Below, in pieces: positions 21,477 through 34,029 of a DNA stretch of 64,000 bases. The notes below the pieces were generated by a model. It saw only the letters and a program-made list of their open reading frames with translations. It made no database searches and had not been told where the DNA came from. Source of the stretch: Fennellomyces sp. T-0311. Taxonomy: Eukaryota; Mucoromycota; Mucoromycetes; Mucorales; Lichtheimiaceae. Position numbers and translations under genes: made by a program. Numbering within the stretch: the first letter of the stretch is position 1; the number at the start of each line of letters is the position of its first letter. The stretch covers positions 1,116,001-1,180,000 of the forward strand of contig JALLLT010000008.1 in NCBI GenBank assembly GCA_025266875.1. The letters run 5' to 3'.

Positions 21477-23810
21477 ATGAGCCAGGGATTCGACGACAAC
21501 AACCGTCGTTCCGTCTTTAACCGATTGGGAAAAAGACGCAATACCATTCCAAGCAATCACGATGACACGTATGGTCATGCCACTCGCGCCCCGTATTCTA
21601 CCAGTGACCACCGCTATACCCGCACTTTCCATACCGAGCACTATACCAACAATCGAAGAAGCAATTACAACAATGGCTCGTACAGACATCATGACAATCG
21701 TTCATATTACCCGGGCAACCTCATAATCACGGCGCCTGCTCAAGGAGGCGACCGGTTTGTTTTCAGTGGGTCGTCTTCTGACCAACAGCTGCATACTGCT
21801 CCTTACTATCCAACGGAAGAACAGCAGCCTGTCGTGTGGACCGAATCGCAGTATCCAGGCCAACCCATCACCCCGATCCAGGTCAACCCGTCCTTTGCGA
21901 ACGATATGCCCTTGCGAACAACGACCGGGTATTTTAATACCCCACTTTCCCCAGTGACCACGTCTCCTTCATCAACCCGAAGAGACACATATATCCCAGA
22001 CTACTCTCGTTTGCGACAAACAAAGAAACCTCGCAAGAATGAGGCGCCGCCGCCCCCAGACCAGCCCAAAAAGCGGCGCACTGCTACGCCCACACCCTCC
22101 ACCCCGCCCCCATCCTTATCTCCTAAGGCTGGTGACACACAACCAGTTACACAGGAGGAACACTGCTCGTCAGGCGAATCGGTCATCTCCATGGACCTTG
22201 ACTCGGATAACCTCATGCTACCTGACTGGGGTGAGGATAACGACAACGAAGCCAAGTTGCAAGCCATTGCACGCAAAAAGCAACGTCAGCAGGAGGCCGA
22301 AGAAGAGCAGCACCGTTTGCGACAGCAGCAAGAACGTCACCTCGAAGAAGCGAAACGAAAGCAAGAAGAGGAGGAAAAATGTAAGCGAGAAGAGCAAGAA
22401 GAGAAACGTAAGGAAGAAGAGCTTCGACAGGCTAGGTGGGAGCGATTCTGTCGTTTGGAACGCGAAGAAGAGGAGCGGAAAAAACGTGAGGCTGAAGAGC
22501 AAAAACAACGCGAGAAGATGGAGCGCAAGTTACGCGAGGAGACGGAACACAAGCAGCAGGAGGAAATGCAACGCAAGCTACGTGAGGAGACGGAACGTAA
22601 ACGACAGGAAAAGGAGAAACTTAAACAACGCGAGGACGAAGAACGCCGACTCAAAGTACAAGAAGCTCGTGAACGAATCAAGAGGGAAAAAGAACGTGAC
22701 CGACTCGAAAAGGACCGACAACGAGCAGAAGAAGCGAGACTCAAACGCGAGCTAAAGCAACAAGTAGCAGAACGAAAGCAACGTGAACAAGAACAGCAAG
22801 AAGAAAAGCAACGGAAGCAAGAATCGGAACGTCGACGACGCGAGCGAGAAGAACGACACCGTGCAGAAAGAGAGAGGCAAGAAGCTGAGAGGAAACGAAA
22901 GGAGAAGGAGCAACAAGAGGCAGCACAGCGACTGAAACAACGCGAGAATGAACGGCAGCGGCAAGAGGAAGAAGCTAAACGACTTTTACTACTACAGGAG
23001 CAGCAGCAGGAAGAACAGCAACGAAGACTTGAAGAACAGCAAAGACTCGAAGAACAGCAAAGGCTCGAAGAGGAAGAACGTATTCGGCAGGAACAACAGG
23101 CTCAACAGACAAGAGCAGAAGTACCAGTAAAACAGGAGGCTCAACAAGAGCCCAATGACAATGAACCTTTGCCACCTGGATGGGAAGTTCATTATTCGCG
23201 AAGCACCAACAATAGCTACTTTTACAACGTTACAACTGGCGAAAGCACGTGGGAACGGCCACGAAAGGAATCCACTCAAAGTGTACAGCCACAGCAAGGT
23301 GAAATAGCACCAGAGACGACGCCAGATCCAATGTTCACAGCGGACAGCAACACGACTCTTCCCGTCCAAGTAGAAGCAGAACCACTGTTCCACGATGCTG
23401 GTGCTCAACCATTGACGAGGATGGAAACAGCAAGTGCGATGCCAATCGTACCGGCCAATGCAGAATTTTCAGCAACTTCAGGAGAACAATCGAGTGCACA
23501 GACAGTGCCGATGACAGCAGCCACTGAATCACGCGATCCGCGGATACAAGCAATGAAAAAGGTTGAACAGGATAAAAGAGTGGAAGCACAGCCGCCCGTC
23601 AAGTTATCTCTCATACAACATCGACCTGTTCCGCGCGTACCTCGTCCGGCCGAGTCACACAAGACCACCAACAGCTACAGACACCCTCCGCTGGAACACC
23701 GCTCCAAGCCCGGCAAGGAAGGCACCCCTTTCCGAGTTGGAAAGAAAGATTCGTATGTACCAAACTATCGACCTAGTACTAGCGCCGTATCTCGCCGGCG
23801 AGATCAATAA
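21477..23810 (+). CDS. WW-domain protein with a long charged coiled coil
   Basis: One uninterrupted frame of 777 residues starts at ATG 21477; the seven codons before it lack an ATG. Residues 1-180 are Asn/Tyr/Arg/Thr-rich and probably disordered. A Pro-rich basic segment follows (KKPRKNEAPPPPDQPKKRRT), a possible nuclear signal. Residues about 260-545 are almost wholly Glu, Lys, Arg and Gln in heptad-like order, a long single helix or coiled coil. A WW domain lies at about 565-595: LPPGWEVHYS, YFYNVTTGEST and W-RP, with both key Trp and the final Pro, so it should bind Pro-rich ligands. The C-terminus is basic and disordered (SYVPNYRPSTSAVSRRRDQ). Proteins of this build are often pre-mRNA processing or transcription elongation factors, but no specific orthologue is claimed. 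Confidence 0.75.
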   Translation: MSQGFDDNNRRSVFNRLGKRRNTIPSNHDDTYGHATRAPYSTSDHRYTRTFHTEHYTNNRRSNYNNGSYRHHDNRSYYPGNLIITAPAQGGDRFVFSGSSSDQQLHTAPYYPTEEQQPVVWTESQYPGQPITPIQVNPSFANDMPLRTTTGYFNTPLSPVTTSPSSTRRDTYIPDYSRLRQTKKPRKNEAPPPPDQPKKRRTATPTPSTPPPSLSPKAGDTQPVTQEEHCSSGESVISMDLDSDNLMLPDWGEDNDNEAKLQAIARKKQRQQEAEEEQHRLRQQQERHLEEAKRKQEEEEKCKREEQEEKRKEEELRQARWERFCRLEREEEERKKREAEEQKQREKMERKLREETEHKQQEEMQRKLREETERKRQEKEKLKQREDEERRLKVQEARERIKREKERDRLEKDRQRAEEARLKRELKQQVAERKQREQEQQEEKQRKQESERRRREREERHRAERERQEAERKRKEKEQQEAAQRLKQRENERQRQEEEAKRLLLLQEQQQEEQQRRLEEQQRLEEQQRLEEEERIRQEQQAQQTRAEVPVKQEAQQEPNDNEPLPPGWEVHYSRSTNNSYFYNVTTGESTWERPRKESTQSVQPQQGEIAPETTPDPMFTADSNTTLPVQVEAEPLFHDAGAQPLTRMETASAMPIVPANAEFSATSGEQSSAQTVPMTAATESRDPRIQAMKKVEQDKRVEAQPPVKLSLIQHRPVPRVPRPAESHKTTNSYRHPPLEHRSKPGKEGTPFRVGKKDSYVPNYRPSTSAVSRRRDQ

Positions 23811-24344
23811 TGTTTTGGAGAAACATATAAACGATCTTTATCCATCCGATCTCTTTCCTACTATATCCTCTCACCTTTCCGATCCTCGATTTACTCGCAA
23901 TCTGCTACTGCACGAGTCCCTCTGTTCATACTTGAAAAGCTATTACTGCCCAGACCGACTTTTTCCTTATCCAACGGACGCTTTGTCCTGGCCATACTAA
24001 CTGTTTATAGCGACCTTGTTTTCCGACTAATCATGTGCTGAATTGAGGCTTCCATCATAGAGAGCGTAAGTATTCACAGGAATAGGTATGACGGGCTACT
24101 CGAACCAGAAAAAAGACGTGAGTTGGCGTCCCCCCTCAGAGCTTAATTACGCCCATATTTAATGCTGTTCGATTCGCAGTGCATAGTAACATACGTATAC
24201 ACTTTTACACCCGCATAATAAGCTACATTTTGAAAAAATCTCCTGCACTTGAGCCATCCTGTTGTTACACATGCAGAAACTTTGTACCGCTTTCACGCCG
24301 GTTCTTTTTGTTCATGATTTGCTGAGTGAATCACGGTTGACGTT

Positions 24345-25890
24345 CATGAACAGTACCGTCGAGCGGTAGTTCTTTCTCGAAGTATTCCTTTTCAAATTGC
24401 GAGCAAAGTTTTTCCACATCTCAATCAGCCGGAATGCTTCACTTGCATGGTAATGTCTTGCTCGTGGTATTCTACCGTTCCGCGTTATTCGCAAGTGCTG
24501 TGGACAGAGCTCATTATTTCCTACGTAGCCGCTGCTGAGGCACTGAACAACCAGCGCTAGGAGCTATTTGTCGGCAACCACGTGAGGTTGTCTGCTTTGA
24601 CTCCATCCAACGCGACCAAGGACTGTATAAATACATGCATCAGGTTATAACGAATCGAATCACTTGGTACGGCTTCCCGAAATTCAAGATATCTTCCTGT
24701 CGCTTTTGAAACAATCATCGCAATCGATCACAGAGTTGACATTCAACTAGGCAACCCTCGAGTTGACCCTGATCCACCTATTGGCGACGTGTCCCAGGCC
24801 GACAAGTTTCTCTTGAGTGAATCGTACTTTTGCAGAAACTCATCCAAACGCGTCACTTTTTATCTATCTGACACACATGTCCAGCTTGACAAAGTGACGT
24901 ACGACGGCTACTGGTGCCGTTGCTACAAAAGTCCAAACTTGCAAATACCTTCCATACAGAGTTGGTTCCGTTGAAAGCAACGCGTTTAATTCCCGCACGA
25001 TCGATTCCAGAGAGCTTTTCAGCCATTGTCCGAACCTGATATGTCTCTAGCGACCTTTGCACGTATCAAAATTTCTCACCCGATCGTCTTCATATCAAGA
25101 CTGGCGGTAACTCTGGTCTTCGGAGCTTTACTGCAGACGAGGCGAGGCGTCCTTCTCCGGCAGTTATCGAATCCCGACCCAGTTGTCATTCAGAAACGCT
25201 AAAACATCTCAGTCTACGCAATACTAATGGGAACTGGTCATATATATTACGAAGTCTACGGTGTCGAAGGCTGGCTCGTCATAATATCCAATACGATGCT
25301 GATACTAATGGGATCATGTTAGATCATTGCTCACCGTAGAAGGGTTGATACTTGAATCCCGTAGCGATACTATGCTAAATCTCCCAGCAACCCTGAAGTA
25401 TTTATGGCATCTCAAACTCGACAGTGTCTCACTCTGGTACGGTAAAATGTTTAATTGGCCATTATCCTCGCGAATTGATACCCCAGGGATACTTACGAGA
25501 TTTTTTAAACAGTTAGCGGATCGATGATACAAGAGATCCAGCTTCTAAATGTACGCAAGTTCGCAAGTGAACTGCTGCATGCAATACCCTGTCTGACCAC
25601 GCCGAAGAGCTTGAGAATAGAACTTTGACGAGATACTCAAGCTTATGGAATATCGAAGTATGCCAATTTATTAAGTCGCTTGGTGAAGCAACTGCGATCG
25701 AGTCTATCGGATTTACCCTGCTTCAAGTCCTTTCGGTTGCTACGATCCGTGCGATAGGTGGCCTGGGCTTTCTGGCTGTAAGAATCTGGAATTCGTAGAT
25801 ATGATCAGTGTGTGTTTACCGGGACAGTGATGACCCTGTGATTCTTCTAAGACGAGAAGTGTGGCGATTTAGTTCCTGATGTACGCTTCA
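24345..25890 (+). pseudogene. F-box/LRR family relic 3, nearly full length
   Basis: This dead copy starts with a clear F-box (SIPFQIASKVFPHLNQPECF, TCMVMSCSWYSTVPRYSQ, 24375-24505), then a stop before ELFVGNHVRLSAL. Downstream blocks in shifting frames match the family in order: SHCPNLICL (about 25020), SGLRSFTADEARRPSPAVIE (25110), SETLKHLSLRNTNGNWSYIL (25190), DHCSP, LPATLKYLWHLKLDSVSL (25383), and near the end NLEFVDM and a frameshifted remnant of GTDDDPVVFLKRE (25840). At least six stops or shifts interrupt it. It lies just before three intact copies in the same orientation. Confidence 0.8.
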
Positions 25891-26069
25891 AGTGAACGGT
25901 CATCATGACATATTTCTTAGGGTGAAAAAATAACACACACGCGTAGTACCTATTTTATTGTCAATTTGGGACAGTTGCGTGATGCAGGCAGATAAGGTTA
26001 CGGCATAATTCGAAACCAGATATTCCACCTTCAAGCCGTCCCTTTCTTATATATTTATAAGCGTGCGTC

Positions 26070-27870
26070 ATGGCCAATGGCACTTCTCATTGTCCTCGAT
26101 TAGATCCATTGTTTGGTACACTGCCATTCGAGATTACAACCAAGATATTCGCTTACCTCGAACAAGCCGATTGCCTGAGGTGCATGGCCGTGTGTCGCGA
26201 ATGGTACTCCAGCGTGCCGCAATGTTCGCGGGACGTATGGACTGAACTGGGTATTCCCGACGACGGCACCCTCGGATTCAACAAGCGCCTGCAGTTGTGT
26301 CTCGGTGACCATGTTGAGAGTGTCATGTTTTATCGATTCAAATACGAGACTGATCTTTATCGCGCAATGCAGAAGCTTATCGACGCTGGCTGCAGTCGCA
26401 TCAAACGACTCGGTATGTACACCTCTCTTCTGTACGTGCGGCTGGGTATTGACTAGAGTGGCAGGGTTTGAAAACTGCATCACGCCACGTGAGAATAAAT
26501 TCCTGTCGGTGCTGCAGCCGTTGACACAATCGACAAGGATGTTGACGTTCCATGGACACTCCTTTGGGTTGACCTTTATCGACATATTGGCTATATGCCC
26601 GCAGCTTAACCATTTCTCATTCACAGCAGCGGATTTCGGCAATCCTGTTTTACGCCTGGACGATGATACGCCGAACTTGTGTCAACTTAAATTCCCCCAC
26701 CTGACCCGCCTGTTTGTCGAAGTATTAAAGAGCGACGTGCAATGGCAACTGGCACCTATTCTGCAAAGATCCCCCAATATGCGATACCTGGGCTACCGAA
26801 ACACCAGTCCAAGCGGGAACTCGCTGTACTATTCTGAACTTATTGATCTCGACCAGCTCTTCACATGGTGTCCAAAACTGATATCCCTGGAAATGAATTC
26901 CGACATGCTTGTCAACTATCAGGATCTCCCATTGCGCCATGATGTCCCTGATGACAATGTTCCCGGCCTGCGGTGCTTCATCGCCCATGAGACGCACCTT
27001 GCGGGAGCTGATCAAATTGGGGCACACTTGCTGCAACATATGGACACTTTGGAATACATCAGCTTTGGTTCGCGAACTCTGCAACGGACTGACTGGTCAG
27101 CGACATTAAGACGTCTACACTGCCCAAGACTGCGCATCCTTGTTTGCCACGGCATCAAGTATTACGGAACGGCTGTGGATGATATGATCAGAAGCTGTCC
27201 AGATTTGGAAGAACTTGTGGTGCTGGGAGATGAGAATGCAAGCTTTCATTTGCCAAGCGCATTGCGGTGGCTGACACGGCTAAAGTTCCTCAACATTAAC
27301 GGGATCCCGATCGACTGCAACGATACAGAGTTGTTTCCAGACAATGCGCTCACTGAACTGTTTACCCAGTTGACATCGAGTGAGTCACAGATGACAGAGC
27401 TTAGGCTACGAAACACATGGCAAATTGCTCCCCCACCATCTTGTCAAAAGCCACCGTCCGTTGTGCACACCGCTGTAGAACATTCGATGATATACCTTCC
27501 TCAAGAATATACCGATGATGCGCTTTGTCACCTGGTCAACGCGTTCAGCAACTTAGAAATCGAATCGCTTGCCATCGCAAACATGCATGAACCGTCAAAT
27601 GATGTGATTCAAGCACTATCGGGTCTACCATCTCTCGAGACATTAGAGATGTATGGACGACATAGGTTCGAAGGCTTTGATATAAATTTACTAGTGCAAT
27701 TACTTCAAAATTGCACAAAGCTCCGCGGAGTCAGCATCATTGGGTTGGCGTTAGCCGGCACAGAGGAAGATATTCAAGTGTTCTTGGAAAGAAACGTGCC
27801 AAGGTGTATGGTGATTGCGGACGACCGACAGATTCATTACTATCGAATCGCTCTACTGGAAAGCGAGTAG
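26070..27870 (+). CDS. F-box/LRR protein, copy A
   Basis: Exons 26070-26412 and 26465-27870 give 582 residues. The F-box spans about residues 14-55 (LPFEITTKIFAYLEQADCL, RCMAVCREWYSSVPQCSRDV) and should bind Skp1. The rest is a string of irregular leucine-rich repeats with the motifs CPQLNHFSF, RSPNMRYLGYRN, WCPKLISLEMN, GLRCFIAHETHLAGADQIG, HMDTLEYIS, DWSATLRRLHCPRLRI, SCPDLEELVVLGD and a closing LVQLLQNCTKLRGVSIIGL. The role expected from the family is the substrate-binding subunit of an SCF ubiquitin ligase; no substrate can be inferred. The single 52-nt intron sits at the family's fixed place, phase 1, in the Gly codon just before the first LRR block. No defect is seen. It follows relic 3 by 180 bp. 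Confidence 0.85.
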
Positions 27871-28994
27871 CATTTTGTCATTGCACTAGATATCTATCTA
27901 TTTTCCCTGCGTACTATAATTATCGCTCCTACATACTCCGTTGTACTTTACTACGTGGAAGACGATGGTTTGTTTGACGCCATTTGTTTTGATGATGGTG
28001 GTCCGTTCCACCGTCTCTTTTGTAACCCCGGTCCAACAATTCCACGTCCTTTGCATATGATTTCTTTACCTTTTAGGATCCTTAGTAATAATTACAATTT
28101 GTAATTCACCATCATAACGCGTTACAAGACTGTGAAGGGACAGTTCATAATATTAACAAAATACAAAGTACAAGTCATTCCACGCATATCGTATGCAAAC
28201 CAGAGGCTCAACAGCACATGTGTGAAACGCGCAAAATAATGTTAGCCAATGCAAATATTTGCTCGCTTATTCATTTAGGTTTTATCAAAGGGTGATACCC
28301 ACTTATTACAAAAAGCGGGGTAAGTGCTTACGTAAATAGCGGTGTAGCACTTTTTTTTTTCAACGTGGGTTCATACAATAGGTGTGGTTGAATTGTCTGA
28401 GTAGAGACCTAATTGTAAGTCAGTAACCATTATGGAATTCAAAAACTCCCTGAAGCCTGCTTTTGTTAGCCGTCGAGCCAAATGTATGGTGTAATTTATC
28501 TAAACGATAGACTTGGTTTAATTTGCTGCGCATTTATTTTTTGTTCGCTATTCAAGGTAACCGACTTCTAGGGATAAAAAAGCCGCCGCGGAACCATCCG
28601 CGGTCCACCGAATTTTTCTGTGTAACCTTATGGACGAAGGGAACTATTGCTTGGTTAGAAAATCTTGAATCGTAATAATGCGTGCTCAATTAAATGATAA
28701 CAAAATAAAACCTTAAAGGATCTATGGGAGGCTTAGTATTATTATTATTATTATTTGATTAAGCATTTTCTTTGTGCCGTTGTGTATACCTAATAATGAG
28801 TACATACTCGACTAGATGGTCAAGTGAATGTCAAAGTCAGCTGTCAGCGCATGAACTTTACCTCATTGGTCCCGAGTAAAAGTACTAGGCTTAAAATATC
28901 CTGGGATAAGGCACCTAGCTTACAAAGAAATACACAAACATGCCGTTATATAAACAAGATCCCGCGGGATCAAGTTATAAATCACTTTTTTGAC
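27871..28994. other. AT-rich spacer between F-box genes
   Basis: No gene is seen in 1.1 kb. It contains a T-run near 28351, an 18-bp GC-rich palindrome at 28586-28603 and an ATT microsatellite at 28734-28757. A non-ATG in-frame extension of the next gene covers 28824-28994 but shows no conservation with sister copies. Confidence 0.45.
28734..28757. repeat. ATT microsatellite
   Basis: About seven ATT units in the spacer between F-box copies A and B. Confidence 0.7.
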
Positions 28995-30776
28995 ATGACA
29001 CTCTTGGCGAGCGATCTGCAAATATTACCCCTCTTTTCCACTATGCTTCCTATGGAAATCGCAACCCAAATATTCTCTTATCTCGACCAACATGATTGCA
29101 TAACGTCTATGGCTGTCAGTCGCGCGTGGTATTTGATGGTGCCACATTATTCCAGAGCCATATGGACTGATCTCTACATCCCTAGCCACAGTATCCAGGA
29201 AAACAATAAGCGATGGGAACAATGTGTTGGAAGTCACGTCAAACGCGTTACCTTTGAGCACTTTTATGACGAACAAGAGCTTTGCAATACAATCCAAAAG
29301 CTCATTGATTGCAGCTGCAACCAAATCAAATCCTTGGGTGAGTATCTTTGATCAGAGTACAGTGCAGCGAGCAAAAGCTAATATCAACCGTATATAGAAT
29401 TCGGCTATTGTTCGACGCCAAATCAGGATGTGTTCCTGTCATCGGTGGGGAAATTGGCAAAGTCGGCAACAAATATCAGATTCTACGGGCATTCTTCTGA
29501 GCTCAGCTTCGTTCATGTTCTCTACGCATGCCCAAGACTCTCCGCATTTTCATTTAATCGAGCTGAACTCTATGATTTCGTATTTGCAAAGAACTTTTCT
29601 CCTGTAACTCTCTTGCCTCCGAACGAACTTTCAAATCTGACGTCTTTATCGCTCGATGATCCAATTGACGCAAGTGAACTGATGCCTGTCCTGAAAAAAT
29701 GTCCCAACCTACGAATGCTTTGCTACAAGAATTACAAGCGTAGACACAGTTTCGCCACAATTGATCTCGACCAGCTTTTCTTCTACTGTCCAAAATTGGT
29801 GTATTTGGAGTCGAACGCCAGCGACTTCATCAAAGATACAACAACAACCCATTCCTTTGTTGATGCTGACTCTCCTTGTCTCCGATACTTTACAATATCT
29901 GAATCCGATCACATTGGTCCCAGCGAAATAGGGTCTCATCTGTCGCGAAACGCCAATGTCCTCGAGTACCTTGGTCTTCGGGTGACTCCGACTCGAACCA
30001 GGGCGGACTGGTCTCTGCAATTGAGGAGGCTTCAGCTTCCAAAGTTACGCACGTTGGTTCTGCAAGACACCACATTCGACTGCACCGCTCTGGGTATCCT
30101 TTTGTGCAATTGTCCTGCCTTGGAGAATTTTACCCTTCACAGTCGAGACGCTGTAGTCGCCAATCTTCCAAGTACACTCCATCGATTGATGCAGCTGCGA
30201 CGACTCGATCTACAAGGTGTTTATTTTCAAAATGTGGACGATCCTTATTCTTTGGGCCATGCAAGGGACGAGTATTCAAGACAGACATCGAAAATCGAAA
30301 GCGTTGTACTCTGGGATGTGCTGGGAGTGACTGATGAGCTGCTTCAAGCAATCTCCAGTCTATCGTCGTTAAGGCAATTGGTTTTGGGACTATCACAAGG
30401 CATTCAAGGCTATACCGATGATGGGATCATTCGATTTGCTACTATGCTCACCCGGACAGCTATCGAGTCGCTTAGCTTACAAGGAATGCGTGATCCGCCA
30501 AATGCTGCAGTCCGTGCAATGGGTAACTTATCGTTTCTACAGTCGCTTACAGTGCACGGTGATTGGGTTTCCCTCGTGAAATTTGATGCGGCGTCACTGA
30601 CGCATATGCTCGATAGCTGTACAAGTTTAAAACATGTTTACATTACGAATCTACAATTAACCGGTACAGATGATGACCCTGTAGTCTTTTTGAAGCGAGA
30701 AGCACAACGATACAAAGTCATAAACAAAACTGAATGGAGTGGCCGCTATAGTATCTTTCTGGAAGTAGAAGAATAA
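28995..30776 (+). CDS. F-box/LRR protein, copy B
   Basis: Exons 28995-29337 and 29398-30776 give 573 residues. The start is the first ATG in frame and puts the F-box at residues about 15-55 (MLPMEIATQIFSYLDQHDCI, TSMAVSRAWYLMVPHYSRAI). It is followed by WEQCVGSHVKRVTFE, the phase-1 intron (60 nt), EFGYCSTPN, and LRR blocks CPRLSAFSFN, KCPNLRMLCYKN, YCPKLVYLESN, LRYFTISESDHIGPSEIGSH, DWSLQLRRLQLPKLRTL, NCPALENFTLH, ITNLQLTGTDDDPVVFLKRE. The family suggests an SCF substrate receptor. MSV in place of the usual MAV-C in the F-box (AVSRAWY) drops a Cys found in sisters, probably without effect. It stands 1.1 kb from copy A and 170 bp before copy C, in the same orientation. Confidence 0.83.
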
Positions 30777-30949
30777 ACTATTCAATTCCATAGAACGATT
30801 AGTTTTGGATCAGCGCCATAAATTTATATATAGATGCAGCAGATTGCCAGTGCGACCTAGTAGCTAAAGTTAGAGCAGGTCGCGTCATTTAATGACCAGC
30901 GTTATTTATTGTGCGACTTGTTCCTTTACCCCGTACAAATTTGTCAGAT

Positions 30950-32746
30950 ATGGAAGACAACACCATTTATCTCACTCATCTGCCATTCAATGGATTCATT
31001 GATTCGTTGCCATTCGAAATCACAGTCAAAGTCTTTTCTTTCCTGAAACAACGCGACTGTTTGGCTTGCATGGCCGTATGTCGTCAGTGGTATACTATGG
31101 TGCCACTGTATTCGCGAGACGTGTGGAAAGAATTGTATATTTCCACCAATGGTATCTACGAAGATAGTAAACGCTGGGAACAATGCGTTGGCGTTCATGT
31201 CGAGCAGGTTAAGTTTGACTATTTCGATGAAGAAGAAGAGTTGTATGACGCCATGCAAAGGCTTATCGACTGTGGGTGCCATCAAGTCCGGGTCCTCGGT
31301 GTGTGCTCAGTGTAGGATAACGGGGACGAAGAAGCAGGGGATGGTACTAATGTGATCGTGGTAGAGTTTGAGCGCTGCACTGTATCAAGCCATGACGACT
31401 TTTTGCCATTGTTGAAGCAACTGCTTACGGTACACTCGACCATCGAGCTGGCCTTTGTGAAGCACTCCTCATACCTGGCTTATCTTCACATGCTGAATGC
31501 GTTTCCAAATCTGTCTCGATTTGTGTATACCCAGGCCGATGATACGCAGCCTGTCATATACGCCAATATTCCTCCCGTGAATTTGCCAAACGTTGAACTC
31601 AGTAACCTGTCGCACCTGGTCATAAGCACGGAAATTGGCATGGCATCGATCCTGCAAAAATCTCCCAACTTGGAATACCTTGCATACGGATATGCGAACC
31701 AAAATAGCACCTTCCCGATTTACCCTGATCAGCTTTTTTCTTGGTGTCCCAAATTAGCACACTTGGAGCTCAATTCTGACTATGTTGCCACCTATCAGGA
31801 TCCTCCACTTCGCCGTCTTCATACCAAGAACACACCTGGACTCCGCTGCTTCATAGCACACAACACTATACCTGATCAGATGGGACCATACCTTCAATGG
31901 AACTCGGACACTTTGGAATATATTCGGCTGGTCGAAAGCCAAGGCGGAAATGGGAATTGGTCTGCGATATTTAGAAATATGTGGTTCCCAAGGCTACGGA
32001 AACTCATCTGCCAGAATGTTGTGTATCGAGGCGCTGCCATGGATACAATGTTGACTCGTTGCAATGCTATAGAAGAGCTTGTTATAACCGGTGACGACGA
32101 AACTATCCATCTACCGAGTGCATTATGGAATTTGCCACGGCTTCGACGGCTGAAACTTGTTGGGGTCACTCTCATTTACAACGAGCCAACCGACACTGGA
32201 TGGACCTCCTCTGCAGCTGAGCTCACGAAACAGTTTAAACAACTCGCAGACAATGGATCAAGAATTGAGGAGATTCGCCTAAAGAGTGTGGATCGGCTTA
32301 CAGAACAGTTGCTCTTGGCAATACCAATGTTTCGTGACGTAAAAGTTTTGGAGATAGACTTGCCAAGAGGAAATCCAGGTTATACAGATGATGTTCTCTG
32401 TCAATTTATAGAGCTACTCAGTCAAACAAATGTCAAGTCTCTTACTTTTTCGGGCATGCGCGATCCTTCTGTCGAGATTATCCACGGATTCGCAAATTTA
32501 CCATTTCTTGAAAAGCTCGAACTCCAAGGACACCGGTTTTCCATAAGCATTGATGCAACTTTACTCATCCATCTGCTTCACAATTGCAGGAATCTCAAAT
32601 CGCTTATCATCATTGCCCTTAGATTAACTGGAACGGATGAGCGCGCTATAACCTACTTAGAAAGAGAGGTTTATGGATTCAAAGTAACCAATGCGGTGAA
32701 TCTTAATAGTCATGATGTTATTATTTCTCTTTATAAAGAAGCATAG
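30950..32746 (+). CDS. F-box/LRR protein, copy C
   Basis: Exons 30950-31298 and 31365-32746 give 576 residues. The open frame extends upstream to a GTG, but the ATG at 30950 fits the sister genes. The F-box (LPFEITVKVFSFLKQRDCL, ACMAVCRQWYTMVPLYSRDV) is followed by WEQCVGVHVEQVKFD and the phase-1 intron (66 nt), then EFERCTVSSHDD and the LRR region: KSPNLEYLAYGYAN, WCPKLAHLELNSD, GLRCFIAHNTIPDQMG, RCNAIEELVITGDD, GMRDPSVEIIHGFANLPFL. It ends in the family motif LTGTDERAITYLEREVYG. All blocks are intact. An SCF receptor role is expected from the F-box. Confidence 0.85.
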
Positions 32747-34010
32747 GTAACAATTGGCACGTATGTACGTGTGAAAATTTTGATTGTTGCTGGTAGGCAT
32801 GTCTGGCACAGTTTTTGCGATAAAATATGTAACATCTCTACTATTCAGATATAACACACAAAAGGAGCAAAAACAGACGAGTCGAAATAAAGGTTACCTA
32901 TGTCATGAGACCTGGTGATTAGAGATAATCTAGTGTTGCCACTGTTTCCTAGCTTATGGAAACTGTACCCGTACGTACTTCCATGATATATGAAACCTTT
33001 TAGCTCAAAGCATTTCCAATATCACGATCGATACAAGCAAGTTTTAAAAGATACGAGGAAAAGTGTATATGGTGTAATCGAATATGCAAAGAAGGGTCCT
33101 TGAAGCATACAAGATAATTCCTTGAGGGAAAGCCATCAAAGTGGGATCAGGTGCCTCTAGTTGCACTCGTTAGTCGAAGGTGTGTACCTGTCTCCGAGGA
33201 ATCGAGCAGAAAGTCCAACGACATCGTGAAATATGTTCATACGAACACAAGAGATGTTAGATTGGTGATGAACAAAGTAAGTTTCAAAAGAATGGGGAGT
33301 TTGGAGAAATCTAAAGCGACAACATAATACAATCTATTAATACTTGGTTTGATTTAGCCTTTTAGCAGTGCTTCGTTGTATCGAACCCTAAAAAAATTAG
33401 CTGGATTTGGTTGTGATCAAGCGCTTGCTATCGTAAGTTTAGTGGTCAATATCTGTAAAAAGAACGAGTTACTTTATGTAATCGGGTCTGCATAGTGAAT
33501 GGGTAAGGGCAAATATACACAAGTTTTCAATATCAAGAAGGTTCTACCTTCCCGACAACAGCACCCTCTTCCTCTGACATAGGAACCCCAGTTTCTTGCG
33601 GTAAACCGTTGTCCCACCACCGGGAGTACTTTTTTTTTGTATTTGTGGTGTTTATTGATTGGGGTTTATACCCCAGAATTGTTAGTTTGGTCGGGGGGAA
33701 GGATGGAAGGGGTTCTAGCGATTAAGTCCATTAAATGATTGTTTGCAGCGACAAAGTTCCAGTTTGAGCCTTCTATAACACAGCGCCAGTGCATGTTCCA
33801 TATCGTCTGAAAAACCAGTCCAAGCGCGGGTAAGTTATGAGCACAATAACCATGGGCGTATGTAAAACGTAGGTTCAGAGCATCCCATATGTCTACGAGC
33901 GAAGTCTGAGGAGGCGCACGTCACCACCGGGAGAACACAAGAGCTGGATTCTGCCTATTTCCGTATATAGCAATCTATTTTTTTGCACTGCCACCTAATT
34001 ATTTGTTTCC
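32747..34010. other. Intergenic stretch, nothing recognised
   Basis: About 1.25 kb with only short frames. A run of T (about 33631) lies near its middle. No F-box or transposon trace was found. Confidence 0.45.
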
Positions 34011-34029
34011 TTCTCCTAATCAACATACA

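Noticed and set aside
22039..22755. Alternative frame of 238 codons inside the WW-domain gene
   Set aside because: Caused by the repetitive Glu/Lys/Arg/Gln codons of the coiled coil.
28586..28603. GC-rich palindrome CCGCGGA-ACCA-TCCGCGG
   Set aside because: Too short for an element end and with no T-run after it; no gene ends here, so a terminator or RNA cannot be claimed.
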